Part shown: piece by piece, positions 23,463-32,570 of the stretch | Position numbering within the stretch: position 1 is the first letter of the stretch | Layout of the letters: the number at the start of each line of letters is the position of its first letter | From: Alloalcanivorax marinus | GTDB taxonomy: Bacteria > Pseudomonadota > Gammaproteobacteria > Pseudomonadales > Alcanivoracaceae | Length of the DNA stretch: 64,000 nucleotides | Assembly (NCBI RefSeq): GCF_016785095.1 | Contig: NZ_JAEKJB010000001.1 | Location: 343,098 to 407,097, forward strand | Reading direction: 5' to 3' | The notes under the pieces: model-generated | What the model was told of the DNA's origin: nothing | The model's database searches: none | What the model saw: only the letters and a program-made list of their open reading frames with translations | Made by a program: the position numbers and the translations under genes

Positions 23463-24188
23463 TCATTGATGCGCGCCGAGGCCGAGGCCCAGCAGGTCGT
23501 GCTGCAGTTCCTCGTTGTCGGCGAGCTCGGCCATCTGGCCGGAATACACCACCGCGCCGTCGTTCATCACCGCCACGGACTGGCCCAGCCGCCGGGAAAA
23601 ATTAAAGTTCTGCTCCACCAGCAGAATGCTCACCCGCTGCTCCTTGAGCTGCTCGAAGGCGCCCGCCAGGTCGTTGATGATGGCCGGCGCCAAACCCTTG
23701 GTGGGCTCGTCCACCAGCAGCAGTTCGCGGGGCTCGATCACCGCCCGGGCGATGGCCAGCATCTGCTTCTGGCCGCCGGACAAATTGCCCGCCGGCCGGT
23801 TCCAGAACTTCTTCAACGGCGGGAACAGATCGAAGATCCAGTTCAGGCGTTGCTCGTCCATGGGGCCGCTCACCGCCGCCAGAATCATGTTCTCGCGCAC
23901 CGTGAGCAGGCTGAAAATGCCCATGCTCTCGGGCACGAACGCGATGCCCTTGCGGGCGATACGGGGCGTCGGCTGGCCGGTGATGTCGTCACCGCGAAAA
24001 CGCACACTGCCGCCGGTCACCGTGGTCAGGCCCATGATGGTGCGCAGGGTGGTGCTCTTGCCGGCGCCGTTACGGCCCAGCAGCACGGTCAGTTCACCGG
24101 CGGGTACTTCCAGGTCGACGCCGTGCAGAATGTGGTACTGGTCGATATTGGCGGACACCCCGGAAAGGGACAGAATCGATTCGCTCAT
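23463..24188 (-). CDS. HAAT-family ABC transporter ATPase (LivF-like)
   Basis: 241 residues. Walker A GRNGAGKST (about 38-46), signature LSGGQKQM (about 135-142) and Walker B LLLVDEPTKGLAP (about 155-167) are all intact. The PTKGLAP form after Walker B is typical of LivF. It lies between livG and livH homologues with a 1-bp gap to the former. Confidence 0.93.
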   Translation of the reverse strand: MSESILSLSGVSANIDQYHILHGVDLEVPAGELTVLLGRNGAGKSTTLRTIMGLTTVTGGSVRFRGDDITGQPTPRIARKGIAFVPESMGIFSLLTVRENMILAAVSGPMDEQRLNWIFDLFPPLKKFWNRPAGNLSGGQKQMLAIARAVIEPRELLLVDEPTKGLAPAIINDLAGAFEQLKEQRVSILLVEQNFNFSRRLGQSVAVMNDGAVVYSGQMAELADNEELQHDLLGLGLGAHQ

Positions 24189-24189
24189 C

Positions 24190-24978
24190 TCAGATCTCCT
24201 CCACCTCGGCGCCCAGGTAGGCTTCCTGAACGATCGGCGAGGCGATCACCTCGGCGGGCTCGCCGTCGGCCACCAGTTCGCCGTTGTGCAGCACCACGAT
24301 GCGGTCGGACAGCGAGCGCACCACGTCCATCTTGTGTTCCACCAGCAGAATCACCTTGTTCTGCTTGTTCTTGATGTCGGCGATCAGATCCAGGATCACC
24401 GGCACCTCGTCCACGCTCATGCCCGCGGTGGGCTCGTCGAACATGAACACTTCCGGCTCCAGCGCCAGCATCAGCGCCACTTCCAGCTTGCGCTGATCGC
24501 CATGGGGCAGATTGGCCACCAGGTCGTCGGCGCGCTTGCCCAGGTTGACCTGCTCCAGGAAGGCGGCGGCGCGGTCGCTGATGTCGCGGCGCCGGCTGGC
24601 CATCTGCCAGAACACATGGCCGATGTGGTAGCGCGCGGCCACCGCCAGGCGCACGTTTTCCAGGGCGGTCAGGTCGGGAAACAGGTTGGTCAGCTGAAAA
24701 GCGCGGCCCAGCCCCTTGCCGGCGCGGGCGGCGGCGCCCAGCCGCGTGATGTCCTCGTCGAACAGGCGCACGCTGCCGGCGGTGGCGGCGAGCTGCCCGG
24801 AAATCAGGTTGAACCAGGTGGTCTTACCGGCCCCGTTGGGCCCCACGATGGAGGTCAGCGTGCCGGCGTGGAAGGCGCAGGACACCTGGTTCACCGCCAC
24901 GTGACCGCCAAAGTTGATGGTCAGATCGCGGGTCTCCAGCACCGGACGGGAATCGGCTTCGGGTTGCAAGGAGGCCAT
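24190..24978 (-). CDS. HAAT-family ABC transporter ATPase (LivG-like)
   Basis: 262 residues. Walker A GPNGAGKTT, Walker B EVFMFDEPTAGMSVDE and the LivG-type signature LPHGDQRKLEVA (canonical form LSHGEQR) are present. The Gly-Asp substitution in the signature is conservative and compatible with activity. It is the second gene of the unit, after the binding protein, from which it is separated by a REP pair at 25019-25097. Confidence 0.92.
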   Translation of the reverse strand: MASLQPEADSRPVLETRDLTINFGGHVAVNQVSCAFHAGTLTSIVGPNGAGKTTWFNLISGQLAATAGSVRLFDEDITRLGAAARAGKGLGRAFQLTNLFPDLTALENVRLAVAARYHIGHVFWQMASRRRDISDRAAAFLEQVNLGKRADDLVANLPHGDQRKLEVALMLALEPEVFMFDEPTAGMSVDEVPVILDLIADIKNKQNKVILLVEHKMDVVRSLSDRIVVLHNGELVADGEPAEVIASPIVQEAYLGAEVEEI

Positions 24979-25018
24979 GGATGGTCCCTTCGTGTTATCG
25001 GAATAGTGCGGAGCCTGT

Positions 25019-25097
25019 GTAGGAGCGGCTTTAGCCGCGATGGCGAGTCGCCTCGAACCATCGCGACTGAAGCGGAACGCCGCCCGCTCGCTCCTAC
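25019..25097. repeat. REP pair inside the liv operon
   Basis: A short unit with a GC stem (GTAGGAGCGGCTTTAGCCGCGAT) is followed by a long-variant unit containing CGGAACGCCGCCCGC. Placed between the binding-protein gene and the first ATPase gene, it could attenuate or stabilise the transcript so that binding protein exceeds transporter, a role known for intra-operon REPs in E. coli. Confidence 0.88.
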
Positions 25098-25105
25098 AGC
25101 GGGGT

Positions 25106-26329
25106 TTAGCGCTTGTTGCGGATCGGGATGTTCATCTGATCGATGGCGATCTTGCGCACCAGTTCCGGCACGCCGGCGGTCACGGTGCGGTCGGCGAACC
25201 AGTCGTCACGCTCTTCGGCCTTGATGCGGAAGTGATACATCTCCTGCAGCGCCTGGTGGTCCTCGTCGCGGATGATCATCTTGCCCTTGGGCGTTTCGAA
25301 CACCAGCCCTTCCAGGGCGCGAATCAGATCCTCGCTGTCGGTGGAACCCTTGGTCTTGCGGATCGCCGCGGTGATCGCCATGGCCTGGGAGAAGCCCTGG
25401 GCGGTGAAGAAGTCCGGGGCCGCGTCGAAGCGCTTGAAGTGCTCCTTCACGAACCAGTCGTTGATCTCGTTCTTGGGCGACTCGAAGTAGTAGAAGCCGG
25501 CGCCTTCCATGCCCGGGAATTCGGAGTAGCTCACCAGCGCCGGCAGAATGTTGCCGCCGGTGGCCAGCTTGATGCCGAAACGCTCGGGCTGCAGGTCCTG
25601 GATACGGCTTAGCGGATTGGCGCTGCCCGCCCAGATGGCGAAGATGTACTTGCCCTGCTCGCAGTCGTCACGGTCCTTCAGGGAATTGAACAGCCGCTGG
25701 GCGGCGGCGGTGAAGTCAGTGGCGTCGGTGGGCAGATACTCCTCGTGCACCACTTTACCGCCCTGGCCTTCCATCGCTTCCTTGTAGGCGGCCACGCCGT
25801 CACGGCCGAAGGCGTAATCCTGAGCGATGGTGGACACGCACACGCCCGGCTCGCCCAGCGCCACCGCGTTGGACACCGCGTCCTGGGAGGAGTTACGACC
25901 GACCCGGAACACATAGCGGTTCCAGTCAGCACCGGTGATCGCGTCGGCCACGCCCTCGGGCATGATGATGCGCTCGTACATCTCGGCGATCGGCAGGGTC
26001 GCCAGCGCCACCCCGGAGGACACCGGGCCCACCACGATCTGGGCGTCGTCCTCGGCGTAGGCTTCTTCCACCAGGGAACGGGCCCGGGCCGGATCAAGCT
26101 GGGTGTCCTTGTCGATGATTTCGATCTTGCGGCCTTCGATTTCCATGCTGCCGTCGGTGGCGTATTCGAAGCCCATCTTCATACCCACGCTCAACTGCTC
26201 CGCATAGGCGGACAGCGGGCCGGTAAAGCCGGTGACATGGGCAATGCGAATGGGATCGTCGGCCTGGGCCATGGGCGCGGCGGCGAGCGCGGTGAGGGTG
26301 AAAGCCGTCGCGGTAATGAGACGCTTCAT
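25106..26329 (-). CDS. HAAT-family periplasmic substrate-binding protein (LivJ/LivK-like)
   Basis: 407 residues from ATG 26329. A cleavable signal peptide (MKRLITATAFTLTALAAAPMAQA) is followed by a type I periplasmic binding fold with the Peripla_BP_6 pattern (GPLSAYAEQLSVGMKMGFEYA; IVVGPVSSGVALATLPIAE). It has no lipobox. It supplies substrate to the adjacent LivFGHM-like complex. The C-terminal block (RALEGLVFETPKGKMIIRD) is shared with binding proteins for short-chain amides, aromatic acids and other carboxylates. The substrate is not determined. Confidence 0.9.
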   Translation of the reverse strand: MKRLITATAFTLTALAAAPMAQADDPIRIAHVTGFTGPLSAYAEQLSVGMKMGFEYATDGSMEIEGRKIEIIDKDTQLDPARARSLVEEAYAEDDAQIVVGPVSSGVALATLPIAEMYERIIMPEGVADAITGADWNRYVFRVGRNSSQDAVSNAVALGEPGVCVSTIAQDYAFGRDGVAAYKEAMEGQGGKVVHEEYLPTDATDFTAAAQRLFNSLKDRDDCEQGKYIFAIWAGSANPLSRIQDLQPERFGIKLATGGNILPALVSYSEFPGMEGAGFYYFESPKNEINDWFVKEHFKRFDAAPDFFTAQGFSQAMAITAAIRKTKGSTDSEDLIRALEGLVFETPKGKMIIRDEDHQALQEMYHFRIKAEERDDWFADRTVTAGVPELVRKIAIDQMNIPIRNKR

Positions 26330-26448
26330 AGGATCTCTCCCTTGTTGTTTTGCCGGCCCGTGGCCGGAGTTGTTGTTGTGTTGTTTATTCGGAGTTCGCC
26401 AACAATATGACAACTGATTCACCTTTCCGCAAGGGGTTGGCGAAAAAA

Positions 26449-26466
26449 ATTCCACGACCGTGGAAT
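26449..26466. promoter_or_regulatory. Operator-like palindrome ATTCCAC-N4-GTGGAAT
   Basis: A perfect 7-bp dyad with spacer GACC, 120 bp upstream of the substrate-binding-protein start codon. It has the same geometry as the palindrome at 26609 but a different sequence, so the two may not bind the same protein. Confidence 0.5.
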
Positions 26467-26608
26467 ATTTCCGAAAGGCACCGGAAGAATAAGCGCAAAG
26501 CCTTTTATAACAGGGGTTTCAGAGCATAATGGCGAGACTTCAAGCACCCTTACCAAGCGCCAATGAAGGTACGGCTGGTTGACAGAACCGGACCCCGAAC
26601 CTAATTTA

Positions 26609-26626
26609 GTTGAATACCGATTCAAC
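26609..26626. promoter_or_regulatory. Probable TetR operator GTTGAAT-N4-ATTCAAC
   Basis: A perfect 7-bp dyad with spacer ACCG, 27 bp upstream of the tetR-like start codon. Position and symmetry suit autoregulation by the adjacent TetR-family repressor. Confidence 0.6.
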
Positions 26627-26652
26627 TTTCAAAGAACAACAACGGCCCCTCC

Positions 26653-27306
26653 ATGAACACTGCTGTCAACGCCAAACAGAACGCCACCGCCGCCAACCCG
26701 GGCCCCGGCGCCCCCAAGACCGCCCGTGGCGCACGCACCCGGGCGCGCATCCTGAAAGCGGCGGAGGATACCTTCGGCACCCTCGGCTACCACCGCGCCG
26801 GCATCAGCGATATCACCCGCGCCGCCGGCGTCGCCCAGGGCACCTTCTATACCTACTTCGCCGGCAAGGAGGAAATCCTCCGTGAGCTGGTGCGCGACAT
26901 GGGCCACCAGGTGCGCGCTCATCTCGCCGCCGAGATCGTCGATGCCCGCGACCGGCTGGAAGCCGAGGAAAAAGGCCTGCGCGCCTTTCTCCAGTATCTG
27001 TTCGAGAACCCGGCCCTGTATCGGGTGCTGCAGGAAGCCCAGTTCGTCGACGAAAGCATCTACCGCGATTACTACGAGGCCTTCGGCAAGGGCTATCTGC
27101 GCATGCTCGCCAACGCCACCCGCAAGGGCGAAATCCGCGCCGGCAACAACGAGGTGCGAGTGTGGGCCTTGATGGGAATGTCCAACTTCCTGGGCCTGCG
27201 CTACGCACTCTGGGAGCGGGACGTGCCGTTTGACGAAATCGTCGACACCATCGCCGACCTGTTCCGCAACGGCCTGACCCTGGACGGCAAGGAGAAATCC
27301 TCATGA
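26653..27306 (+). CDS. TetR/AcrR-family transcriptional regulator
   Basis: 217 residues. The N-terminal helix-turn-helix (about residues 27-75) reads RARILKAAEDTFGTLGYHR and then AGVAQGTFYTYFAGKEEIL, the classic TetR recognition helix. The C-terminal domain is a ligand-binding helical bundle with no assigned ligand; an acyl-CoA is a reasonable guess given the downstream genes. It overlaps the enoyl-CoA hydratase gene by 4 bp, so it is the first gene of the plus-strand arm and probably controls both arms. Confidence 0.9.
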   Translation: MNTAVNAKQNATAANPGPGAPKTARGARTRARILKAAEDTFGTLGYHRAGISDITRAAGVAQGTFYTYFAGKEEILRELVRDMGHQVRAHLAAEIVDARDRLEAEEKGLRAFLQYLFENPALYRVLQEAQFVDESIYRDYYEAFGKGYLRMLANATRKGEIRAGNNEVRVWALMGMSNFLGLRYALWERDVPFDEIVDTIADLFRNGLTLDGKEKSS

Positions 27307-28073
27307 GCGCCGCCCCCCTCCACGCCGCCACCTTGCACGTCGAGGACCGCATCGCCCGGCTCACCCTGAACCGCCCGGAACGCCACAACGCCCTGGTGCC
27401 GGAGCTGCTGGACGCGATCCGCGAGCAGCTCGCCCGGGTGCGCGACAGCGACGCCGCGGTGCTGATCCTGGATGCCAACGGCCGCTCCTTCTCCAGCGGC
27501 GGCGACGTGGCCGGCTTCTTCGACACACCCCGCGCCGAGCGCCGCGCCTACGCGGAGCGGGTAGTGGGCACGCTCAACGCCACCCTGCTGGATCTGCTCG
27601 ACCTGCCGGCGCCCACCGTGGCGGCGGTGCATGGTCTGGTCTCCGGCGGTTCCCTGGGCCTGGTGCTGGCCAGCGACATCGCGGTGGCCGGTGACCGGGC
27701 CAGCTTCGCGCCCTGGTACACGGTGGTGGGCTTCAGCCCGGACGGCGGCTGGACCACCCTGATGCCCGAGCGCATCGGCCGCGCCCGGGCGCTGGATATT
27801 CAGTTGACCAACCGCCGCCTGGACGCCGACGAGGCCTATCGCCTGGGGCTGGTCCAGTACCGCGCCGGCGCCGACGACACTGGCGCGCGGGCCCGGGAAG
27901 TGGCGGAAAAAATCCGCGCCGCCCGGCCCCACAGCGTGGGCCGCACCCTGGCCCTGACCCGCCCGGACCGGGCCACCGTGGCCGCCGGCCTGGAGGCCGA
28001 ATACCAGCATTTTCTGGAGCAAATCGAGAGCGACGAGGCGGACCTCGGCATGGCCGCCTTCCTGAAACGATAG
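27303..28073 (+). CDS. Enoyl-CoA hydratase/isomerase family protein
   Basis: 256 residues, crotonase fold. The oxyanion-hole regions are SFSSGGDVAGF (about residues 60-70) and HGLVSGGSLGLVLASDIA (about 107-124). The catalytic Glu pair of classical hydratases is not evident: the second position lies in a SPDGGWTTLMP stretch, as in isomerase-type or PaaG-like members. Delta-isomerase or another crotonase activity is therefore as likely as hydration. Start ATG overlaps the TetR stop. Confidence 0.85.
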   Translation: MSAAPLHAATLHVEDRIARLTLNRPERHNALVPELLDAIREQLARVRDSDAAVLILDANGRSFSSGGDVAGFFDTPRAERRAYAERVVGTLNATLLDLLDLPAPTVAAVHGLVSGGSLGLVLASDIAVAGDRASFAPWYTVVGFSPDGGWTTLMPERIGRARALDIQLTNRRLDADEAYRLGLVQYRAGADDTGARAREVAEKIRAARPHSVGRTLALTRPDRATVAAGLEAEYQHFLEQIESDEADLGMAAFLKR

Positions 28074-28115
28074 ACGCCTGATCGCGAAGAACAACAATCA
28101 CAACGGGAGAGCATC

Positions 28116-30590
28116 ATGAAAACAAAAAACCTGGCCGGCGCGCTGCTACTCGGCGCCCTGCCCTTCACCGTCCTGCCCCTCACCGCCGGCGCCTTCGACA
28201 CCTTCGCCGACGAGGACCGCTCCGCGGAACTCAGCGGCGAGCCGGTGCAGCAACGCTACCAGTTCAACACCCCCACCACGGTCACCTACGACCGCGATTC
28301 GCTGAGTGGCGGCGCCAGCGGCGCCCGCGTCTACGTGGCCGACATGGGCAACCACGAAATCAAGGTGCTGAACCTGAACGGCGCCCTGGTCGGCCGCCTG
28401 GACGACGCCGACACCACCCTGGCCGCCGACAGCCCGGCCGCCTCGGTACCGGACATCCGCGCACCGCTGGGCATTGCCTTCCTGTCGAAAAGCGAAGCGG
28501 ACGACGACCGCCTGGCCGGCCTCTACGTCAACGACGTGGGCCGTCAGCAGATTCACTTCTTCCGCACCGTGGCCGGTGACGCCGACGACTTCGAATACGT
28601 CACGTCCATCGGCCAGCCCGGCCACGGCGGCGGCGAGGATCTCTACCTGCCGCGCAACATGACCATCACGCCGCAGGGCTTTATCTACGTTTCCGACGAG
28701 TTCAACCACCGGGTCAAGGCGTTCGGCATCGACCCGGACAACGGTTACCAGGTGAGCCTGATTCAGACCCTGGGTCACCAGGAAGGCGGAGACTACGTGG
28801 GCGCCGGTCCGATCATCCGTGGCGTGGACAAGGACTACGGCAGCGACTCCACCCACTACGATGACTACGCCGGTGAGCCCGCCAAGCGCGACGGCTACCG
28901 CATCCCCCAGGGGATGACCTACTATCAGTCCCCGGACAACGGCGCCACCTACCTGTACGTGGCGGATAACGGAAACAACCGCATCAAGATCTTCCGCGTC
29001 GACACCGGCAACGGCCAGCTCACCCTGGATGACATGCTCGGTCGCTTCCGCGACGACGACGGCGACGTGGACCACCTCAAGCGCCCGCGCGGCGTACGCA
29101 CCGACCTGGACGGCAACCTTTACGTGGCCGACACCTACAACGGCCGCATCCTGCGCTTCGACAACCTGGCCGCCACCACCGACAGCAACCCGATCCGCTA
29201 CCGCGCCAGCCAAAGCAGTGACGCCGAAGCAGCCTGGGTGTATGGCCGCCTCGGCATCCATCAGGTGGAAATGCGCGCCCCCACCAGCGCCGGCACCGAG
29301 GACGAAGCCTTCCAGTTACCCAACGATCTGGTGCCGGTGATCCGCGCCGACGGCAGCTTTTACCGGGAGAACATCTATTCCTGGGGCTACTACTACAGCA
29401 ACGCCCGGGTGCACCTGGTCAGCGATTCCGGCAATAACCGCATCAAGAAATGCTGGACCAATTCCAGCGGCACCAGCCTGCTGCGCTGCTCCGTGTCCGC
29501 CGGCGTCGGCACCGTGGCCAACAATGAATTCTGGGGCCACCCACGCACCCTGGCCGGCCAGCTGCATTCTTCCAGCGGCATGGCCTGGCTGGCCGGCAAG
29601 AACCGCCTGCTGGTGAGCGACACGCCGAATACCCGCATCAATATGTACGACAGCGGCGGCACCTACCAGGGCCGGTTCCCGGGCACCAACATCAGCTACG
29701 GCGTGACCGGCATCGCCACCTTCGAAGACCCCAACATCGGTGAAGGCGTGGCCGTATTGGTGGGCGCCGACGCCACCCTGCCCTGGCCCTACACCGGCGA
29801 CGCCAGCCTGCGCATCTACGACGCTGACGGCAACCTGGAGGAACTGTTCAACCTGAGCTACCGCACCGGCGGCCTGCCGGTACCGGAAATCGGGCTTTCC
29901 ACCAGCAACACCAACTATCCGGTGGCGGTATCCGTGCACGGCGAAGGTGGCGACGAGCACGCCGTCTACATCACCAGCTTCGACAACTACGTGTGGCGCT
30001 TCGACTACGACAGCGGCAGCGGCACCCTGAGCGGCAACTGGTACGCCGGCGGCGCGGATGCCTCCAAGGGCAACGACCTGGGCGAGAACTGGAGCCTGGG
30101 CCCGGACTTCTTCGAACAGGGCGCCGCCGGCACCTTCGACCAGATCGGCGACGTGCTGGCCCTGGATGACCGGGTCTACGTCACCGACCGCCGCAACCAG
30201 CGCCTGCAGGCCCTGGACCCGGCCACCGGCGCCCGCCTCGGCCAGGTAGGCCTGGGCGGCGGCACCTATGACCACCCCGACGGCCTCGACCCGGACCGCC
30301 TGTTCCTGCCCGCCGGCCTCGCCTACGACGCCAGCCACGACGCCCTGATCGTGGCCGACGGCTTCAACATGGTGGCGCGGGTCTGGAACAACCCGGACGA
30401 CTATGCCCCGAACGCCAGCGGCGTGATCGACCCGGCCTACCAGGGCCACTGGCTGGACCGCGACCTGGGCACCCGCCCCGGCGGCCTGTTCGACACCGAG
30501 CAGGTGGCGGTGGGCGGCGGCAACGTGTTCGTGTTTTCGTTGATCAGCAACCGGATTACCCGGTTCGGCTGGTCGGAGTTGAATCCCTGA
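28116..30590 (+). CDS. Secreted NHL-repeat beta-propeller protein, function unknown
   Basis: 824 residues with a clear Sec signal peptide (about residues 1-26, ending PLTAGA). The rest is built of NHL-type blades, recognisable by cores such as VYVADMGNHEIK (about 72), IYVSDEFNHRVK (190), LYVADNGNNRIK (279), LYVADTYNGRIL (335), LVSDSGNNRIK (434), LLVSDTPNTRIN (498), VYVTDRRNQRLQ (687) and LIVADGFNMVAR (745). At least eight repeats suggest one large or two smaller propellers. Only two mature cysteines occur, close together (KKCW and LRCS, about 448 and 459), and may form a disulfide. There is no membrane anchor or secretion-domain tail. It lies inside a CoA-catabolism operon, so an extracytoplasmic substrate-binding or hydrolytic role is plausible but unproven. 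Confidence 0.75.
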   Translation: MKTKNLAGALLLGALPFTVLPLTAGAFDTFADEDRSAELSGEPVQQRYQFNTPTTVTYDRDSLSGGASGARVYVADMGNHEIKVLNLNGALVGRLDDADTTLAADSPAASVPDIRAPLGIAFLSKSEADDDRLAGLYVNDVGRQQIHFFRTVAGDADDFEYVTSIGQPGHGGGEDLYLPRNMTITPQGFIYVSDEFNHRVKAFGIDPDNGYQVSLIQTLGHQEGGDYVGAGPIIRGVDKDYGSDSTHYDDYAGEPAKRDGYRIPQGMTYYQSPDNGATYLYVADNGNNRIKIFRVDTGNGQLTLDDMLGRFRDDDGDVDHLKRPRGVRTDLDGNLYVADTYNGRILRFDNLAATTDSNPIRYRASQSSDAEAAWVYGRLGIHQVEMRAPTSAGTEDEAFQLPNDLVPVIRADGSFYRENIYSWGYYYSNARVHLVSDSGNNRIKKCWTNSSGTSLLRCSVSAGVGTVANNEFWGHPRTLAGQLHSSSGMAWLAGKNRLLVSDTPNTRINMYDSGGTYQGRFPGTNISYGVTGIATFEDPNIGEGVAVLVGADATLPWPYTGDASLRIYDADGNLEELFNLSYRTGGLPVPEIGLSTSNTNYPVAVSVHGEGGDEHAVYITSFDNYVWRFDYDSGSGTLSGNWYAGGADASKGNDLGENWSLGPDFFEQGAAGTFDQIGDVLALDDRVYVTDRRNQRLQALDPATGARLGQVGLGGGTYDHPDGLDPDRLFLPAGLAYDASHDALIVADGFNMVARVWNNPDDYAPNASGVIDPAYQGHWLDRDLGTRPGGLFDTEQVAVGGGNVFVFSLISNRITRFGWSELNP

Positions 30591-30637
30591 AGGCCCAATC
30601 GCAACACCCCGAACAACGCACAACCGGAGAATAAAAA

Positions 30638-32161
30638 ATGGAAATGTTCGACCTGCTCGCCCACCGGGCCCGGGTAACGCCGGACCGGCCGGCGCTGGAG
30701 GACCTGGACAGCGGCGAACGCTACGACTACGCCGGCCTTAACCAACGGGCCGCGCGGCTGGCCGCCGCCGCCCGCGGGCACTGGGGGCTCCAGGAAGGCG
30801 ACCGGCTCGCCTTCCTGGGCCATAGCCGCGCCGAGTTCTTCGCCATGCTGTTCGGCTGCGCCAAGGCCGGCCTGATCCTGGTGCCGCTCAACTGGCGCCT
30901 GGCGGTGCCCGAGCTCACCGTGCTGATGGACGACTGCGAGCCCGGCGCGCTGATCTTCGGCGCCGAATTCGCCGATGCCGCCACCACCCTGGCGGAGCGC
31001 CAGCCCGGGCTGACCCTGGTGGCCCTGGACGGCGCCGCCGCCGGCCAGCGCGACTACCAGGCCGACCTGGCCGACACCGAGCCGGAGCTGGCCCCGCACC
31101 CGGACAAGGACCCGGACACCCCCTGGTATCTGCTCTACACCTCCGGCACCACCGGCAAGCCCAAGGGCGTGATCCAGACCTTCCGCATGATGCTGGCCAA
31201 TTATCTGAACATCGGCCTGGCGGTGGAACTGACCGGCGGCGACGTGTTGCTCAATGTGTTGCCGCTGTTCCACACCGCCGGCATCAACCTGTATTCCTCG
31301 GCGGTGTTCCTGGCCGGCGGCAGCGTGCTGGTGCCACGCGGCTTCGAGCCGGATCAGGCCTTGCGGGTGCTGGAGGAACGGGCCACGGTGTTCTTTGGCG
31401 TGCCGGCGGTGTACCAGGCGCTCATCGACCACCCGGCCTTCGACGGCCGGCGGCTGGAGCGGGTGCGCTCCTGGGGTTGCGGCGGCGCGCCGCTGTCCCT
31501 GCCGGTGGCGCAACGCTACGTGGACCAGGGCATCCGCGTGCGCACCGGCATGGGCATGACCGAAACCGGCCCCACCGTGTTCCTGCTCGACGAGCAAAGC
31601 GTGATCGACAAGATCGGCTCGGTGGGCCGCCCGCAACTGCTCACCGAGGTGCGCATTGTCGACCGTGACGGCCACGACGTGCCCGAGGGCGAGGCCGGCG
31701 AGCTGCTGATCCGCGGCCCCAACATCACGCCGGGCTACTGGAACCGGCCCGACGCCACCGCCGAGGCGATCCGCGCCGACGGCTGGCTGCACAGCGGCGA
31801 CGTGGCGCGACGGGACCAGGACGGTTATTACTATATCGTCGACCGCTGGAAGGACATGTACATTTCCGGCGGCGAAAACGTCTACCCCGCCGAGGTGGAG
31901 AAGGTGCTCGAGCAGCACCCGGCGATCGCCGAGGTGGCGGTGGTGGGCATGCCCGATGAACGCTGGGGCGAAGTGGGCAAGGCCTACTACGGCCTGCAAC
32001 CGGACCAGGACGACCCCGGCGAGGACGCTCTGCGCGACTACTGCCGCGAGCGGCTGGCGGGCTACAAGGTGCCGAAGGCATTCCAGCGCGTCCAGGCCCT
32101 GCCGCGCAATGCCCTGGGCAAGGTCACCAAACAGGAGTTACGCGATGACGCACGACGCTAA
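30638..32161 (+). CDS. AMP-forming acyl-CoA synthetase/ligase
   Basis: 507 residues, ANL superfamily. Adenylation motif YTSGTTGKPKG at about residues 167-177, A5-like TGMGMTETGP at about 305-314, and the C-terminal hinge block (LHSGDVARRDQDGYYYIVDR, then KDMYISGGENVYPAEVE) with the final KVTKQELR lysine. It activates a carboxylic acid to its CoA thioester using ATP. Family membership does not fix chain length or aromaticity. It overlaps the following hot-dog gene by 17 bp. Confidence 0.92.
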   Translation: MEMFDLLAHRARVTPDRPALEDLDSGERYDYAGLNQRAARLAAAARGHWGLQEGDRLAFLGHSRAEFFAMLFGCAKAGLILVPLNWRLAVPELTVLMDDCEPGALIFGAEFADAATTLAERQPGLTLVALDGAAAGQRDYQADLADTEPELAPHPDKDPDTPWYLLYTSGTTGKPKGVIQTFRMMLANYLNIGLAVELTGGDVLLNVLPLFHTAGINLYSSAVFLAGGSVLVPRGFEPDQALRVLEERATVFFGVPAVYQALIDHPAFDGRRLERVRSWGCGGAPLSLPVAQRYVDQGIRVRTGMGMTETGPTVFLLDEQSVIDKIGSVGRPQLLTEVRIVDRDGHDVPEGEAGELLIRGPNITPGYWNRPDATAEAIRADGWLHSGDVARRDQDGYYYIVDRWKDMYISGGENVYPAEVEKVLEQHPAIAEVAVVGMPDERWGEVGKAYYGLQPDQDDPGEDALRDYCRERLAGYKVPKAFQRVQALPRNALGKVTKQELRDDARR

Positions 32162-32570
32162 GCAACAGGAAAACGACCGCTGCATTGCCTGCATCGAGCG
32201 GGACCTGGTCCTCGAGCAGTCCGACTTCGACCGCTTCGCCACGCTCAGCGGCGACCACAACCCGATCCACGTGGACCCGGACTACGCCGCCGCCACCCGC
32301 TTCGGCGCCACCGTGCCCCACGGCATGCTGCTGTTCACCGCGGTGCGCGGCCTGATCGCCGACCAGTACCCCAACGCCGGGATGGAAACCCAGGCGCTGA
32401 TGTTCCCGGCGCCGGCTTTCGCCGGCGACCCGATGGTGATCCGTCTGAGCATCCCGGCACCGGCCCGCGACGGTTACCTGGAGCTGCGCACCCAGGTGAT
32501 CCGTTCCGACGAGCAGCTCTGCCTGGACGGCCACTGCCGTCTCAAGCTCAACCTGGAGGAGGATGAATGA
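32145..32570 (+). CDS. MaoC-like (R)-specific enoyl-CoA hydratase subunit, catalytic
   Basis: 141 residues from ATG 32145, which lies inside the end of the synthetase gene. Hot-dog fold with the hydratase-2 motif SGDHNPIHVDPDYA, placing the catalytic Asp and His at about residues 37 and 42. Such enzymes hydrate 2-enoyl-CoA to (R)-3-hydroxyacyl-CoA. Overlap of 4 bp with the next hot-dog gene suggests the two products assemble together. Confidence 0.87.
   Translation: MTHDAKQQENDRCIACIERDLVLEQSDFDRFATLSGDHNPIHVDPDYAAATRFGATVPHGMLLFTAVRGLIADQYPNAGMETQALMFPAPAFAGDPMVIRLSIPAPARDGYLELRTQVIRSDEQLCLDGHCRLKLNLEEDE

Larger units (their letters stand above)
26330..26652. other. 323-bp divergent regulatory region
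   Basis: Lies between the binding-protein gene (minus) and the TetR gene (plus) and must hold both promoters. It is clearly AT-richer than its surroundings. It contains two 18-bp palindromes (26449-26466 and 26609-26626), each with 7-bp perfect arms and a 4-nt spacer. It also contains a spaced inverted repeat TTCGCCAAC (26395-26403) / GTTGGCGAA (26436-26444). No gene is seen. Confidence 0.6.
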
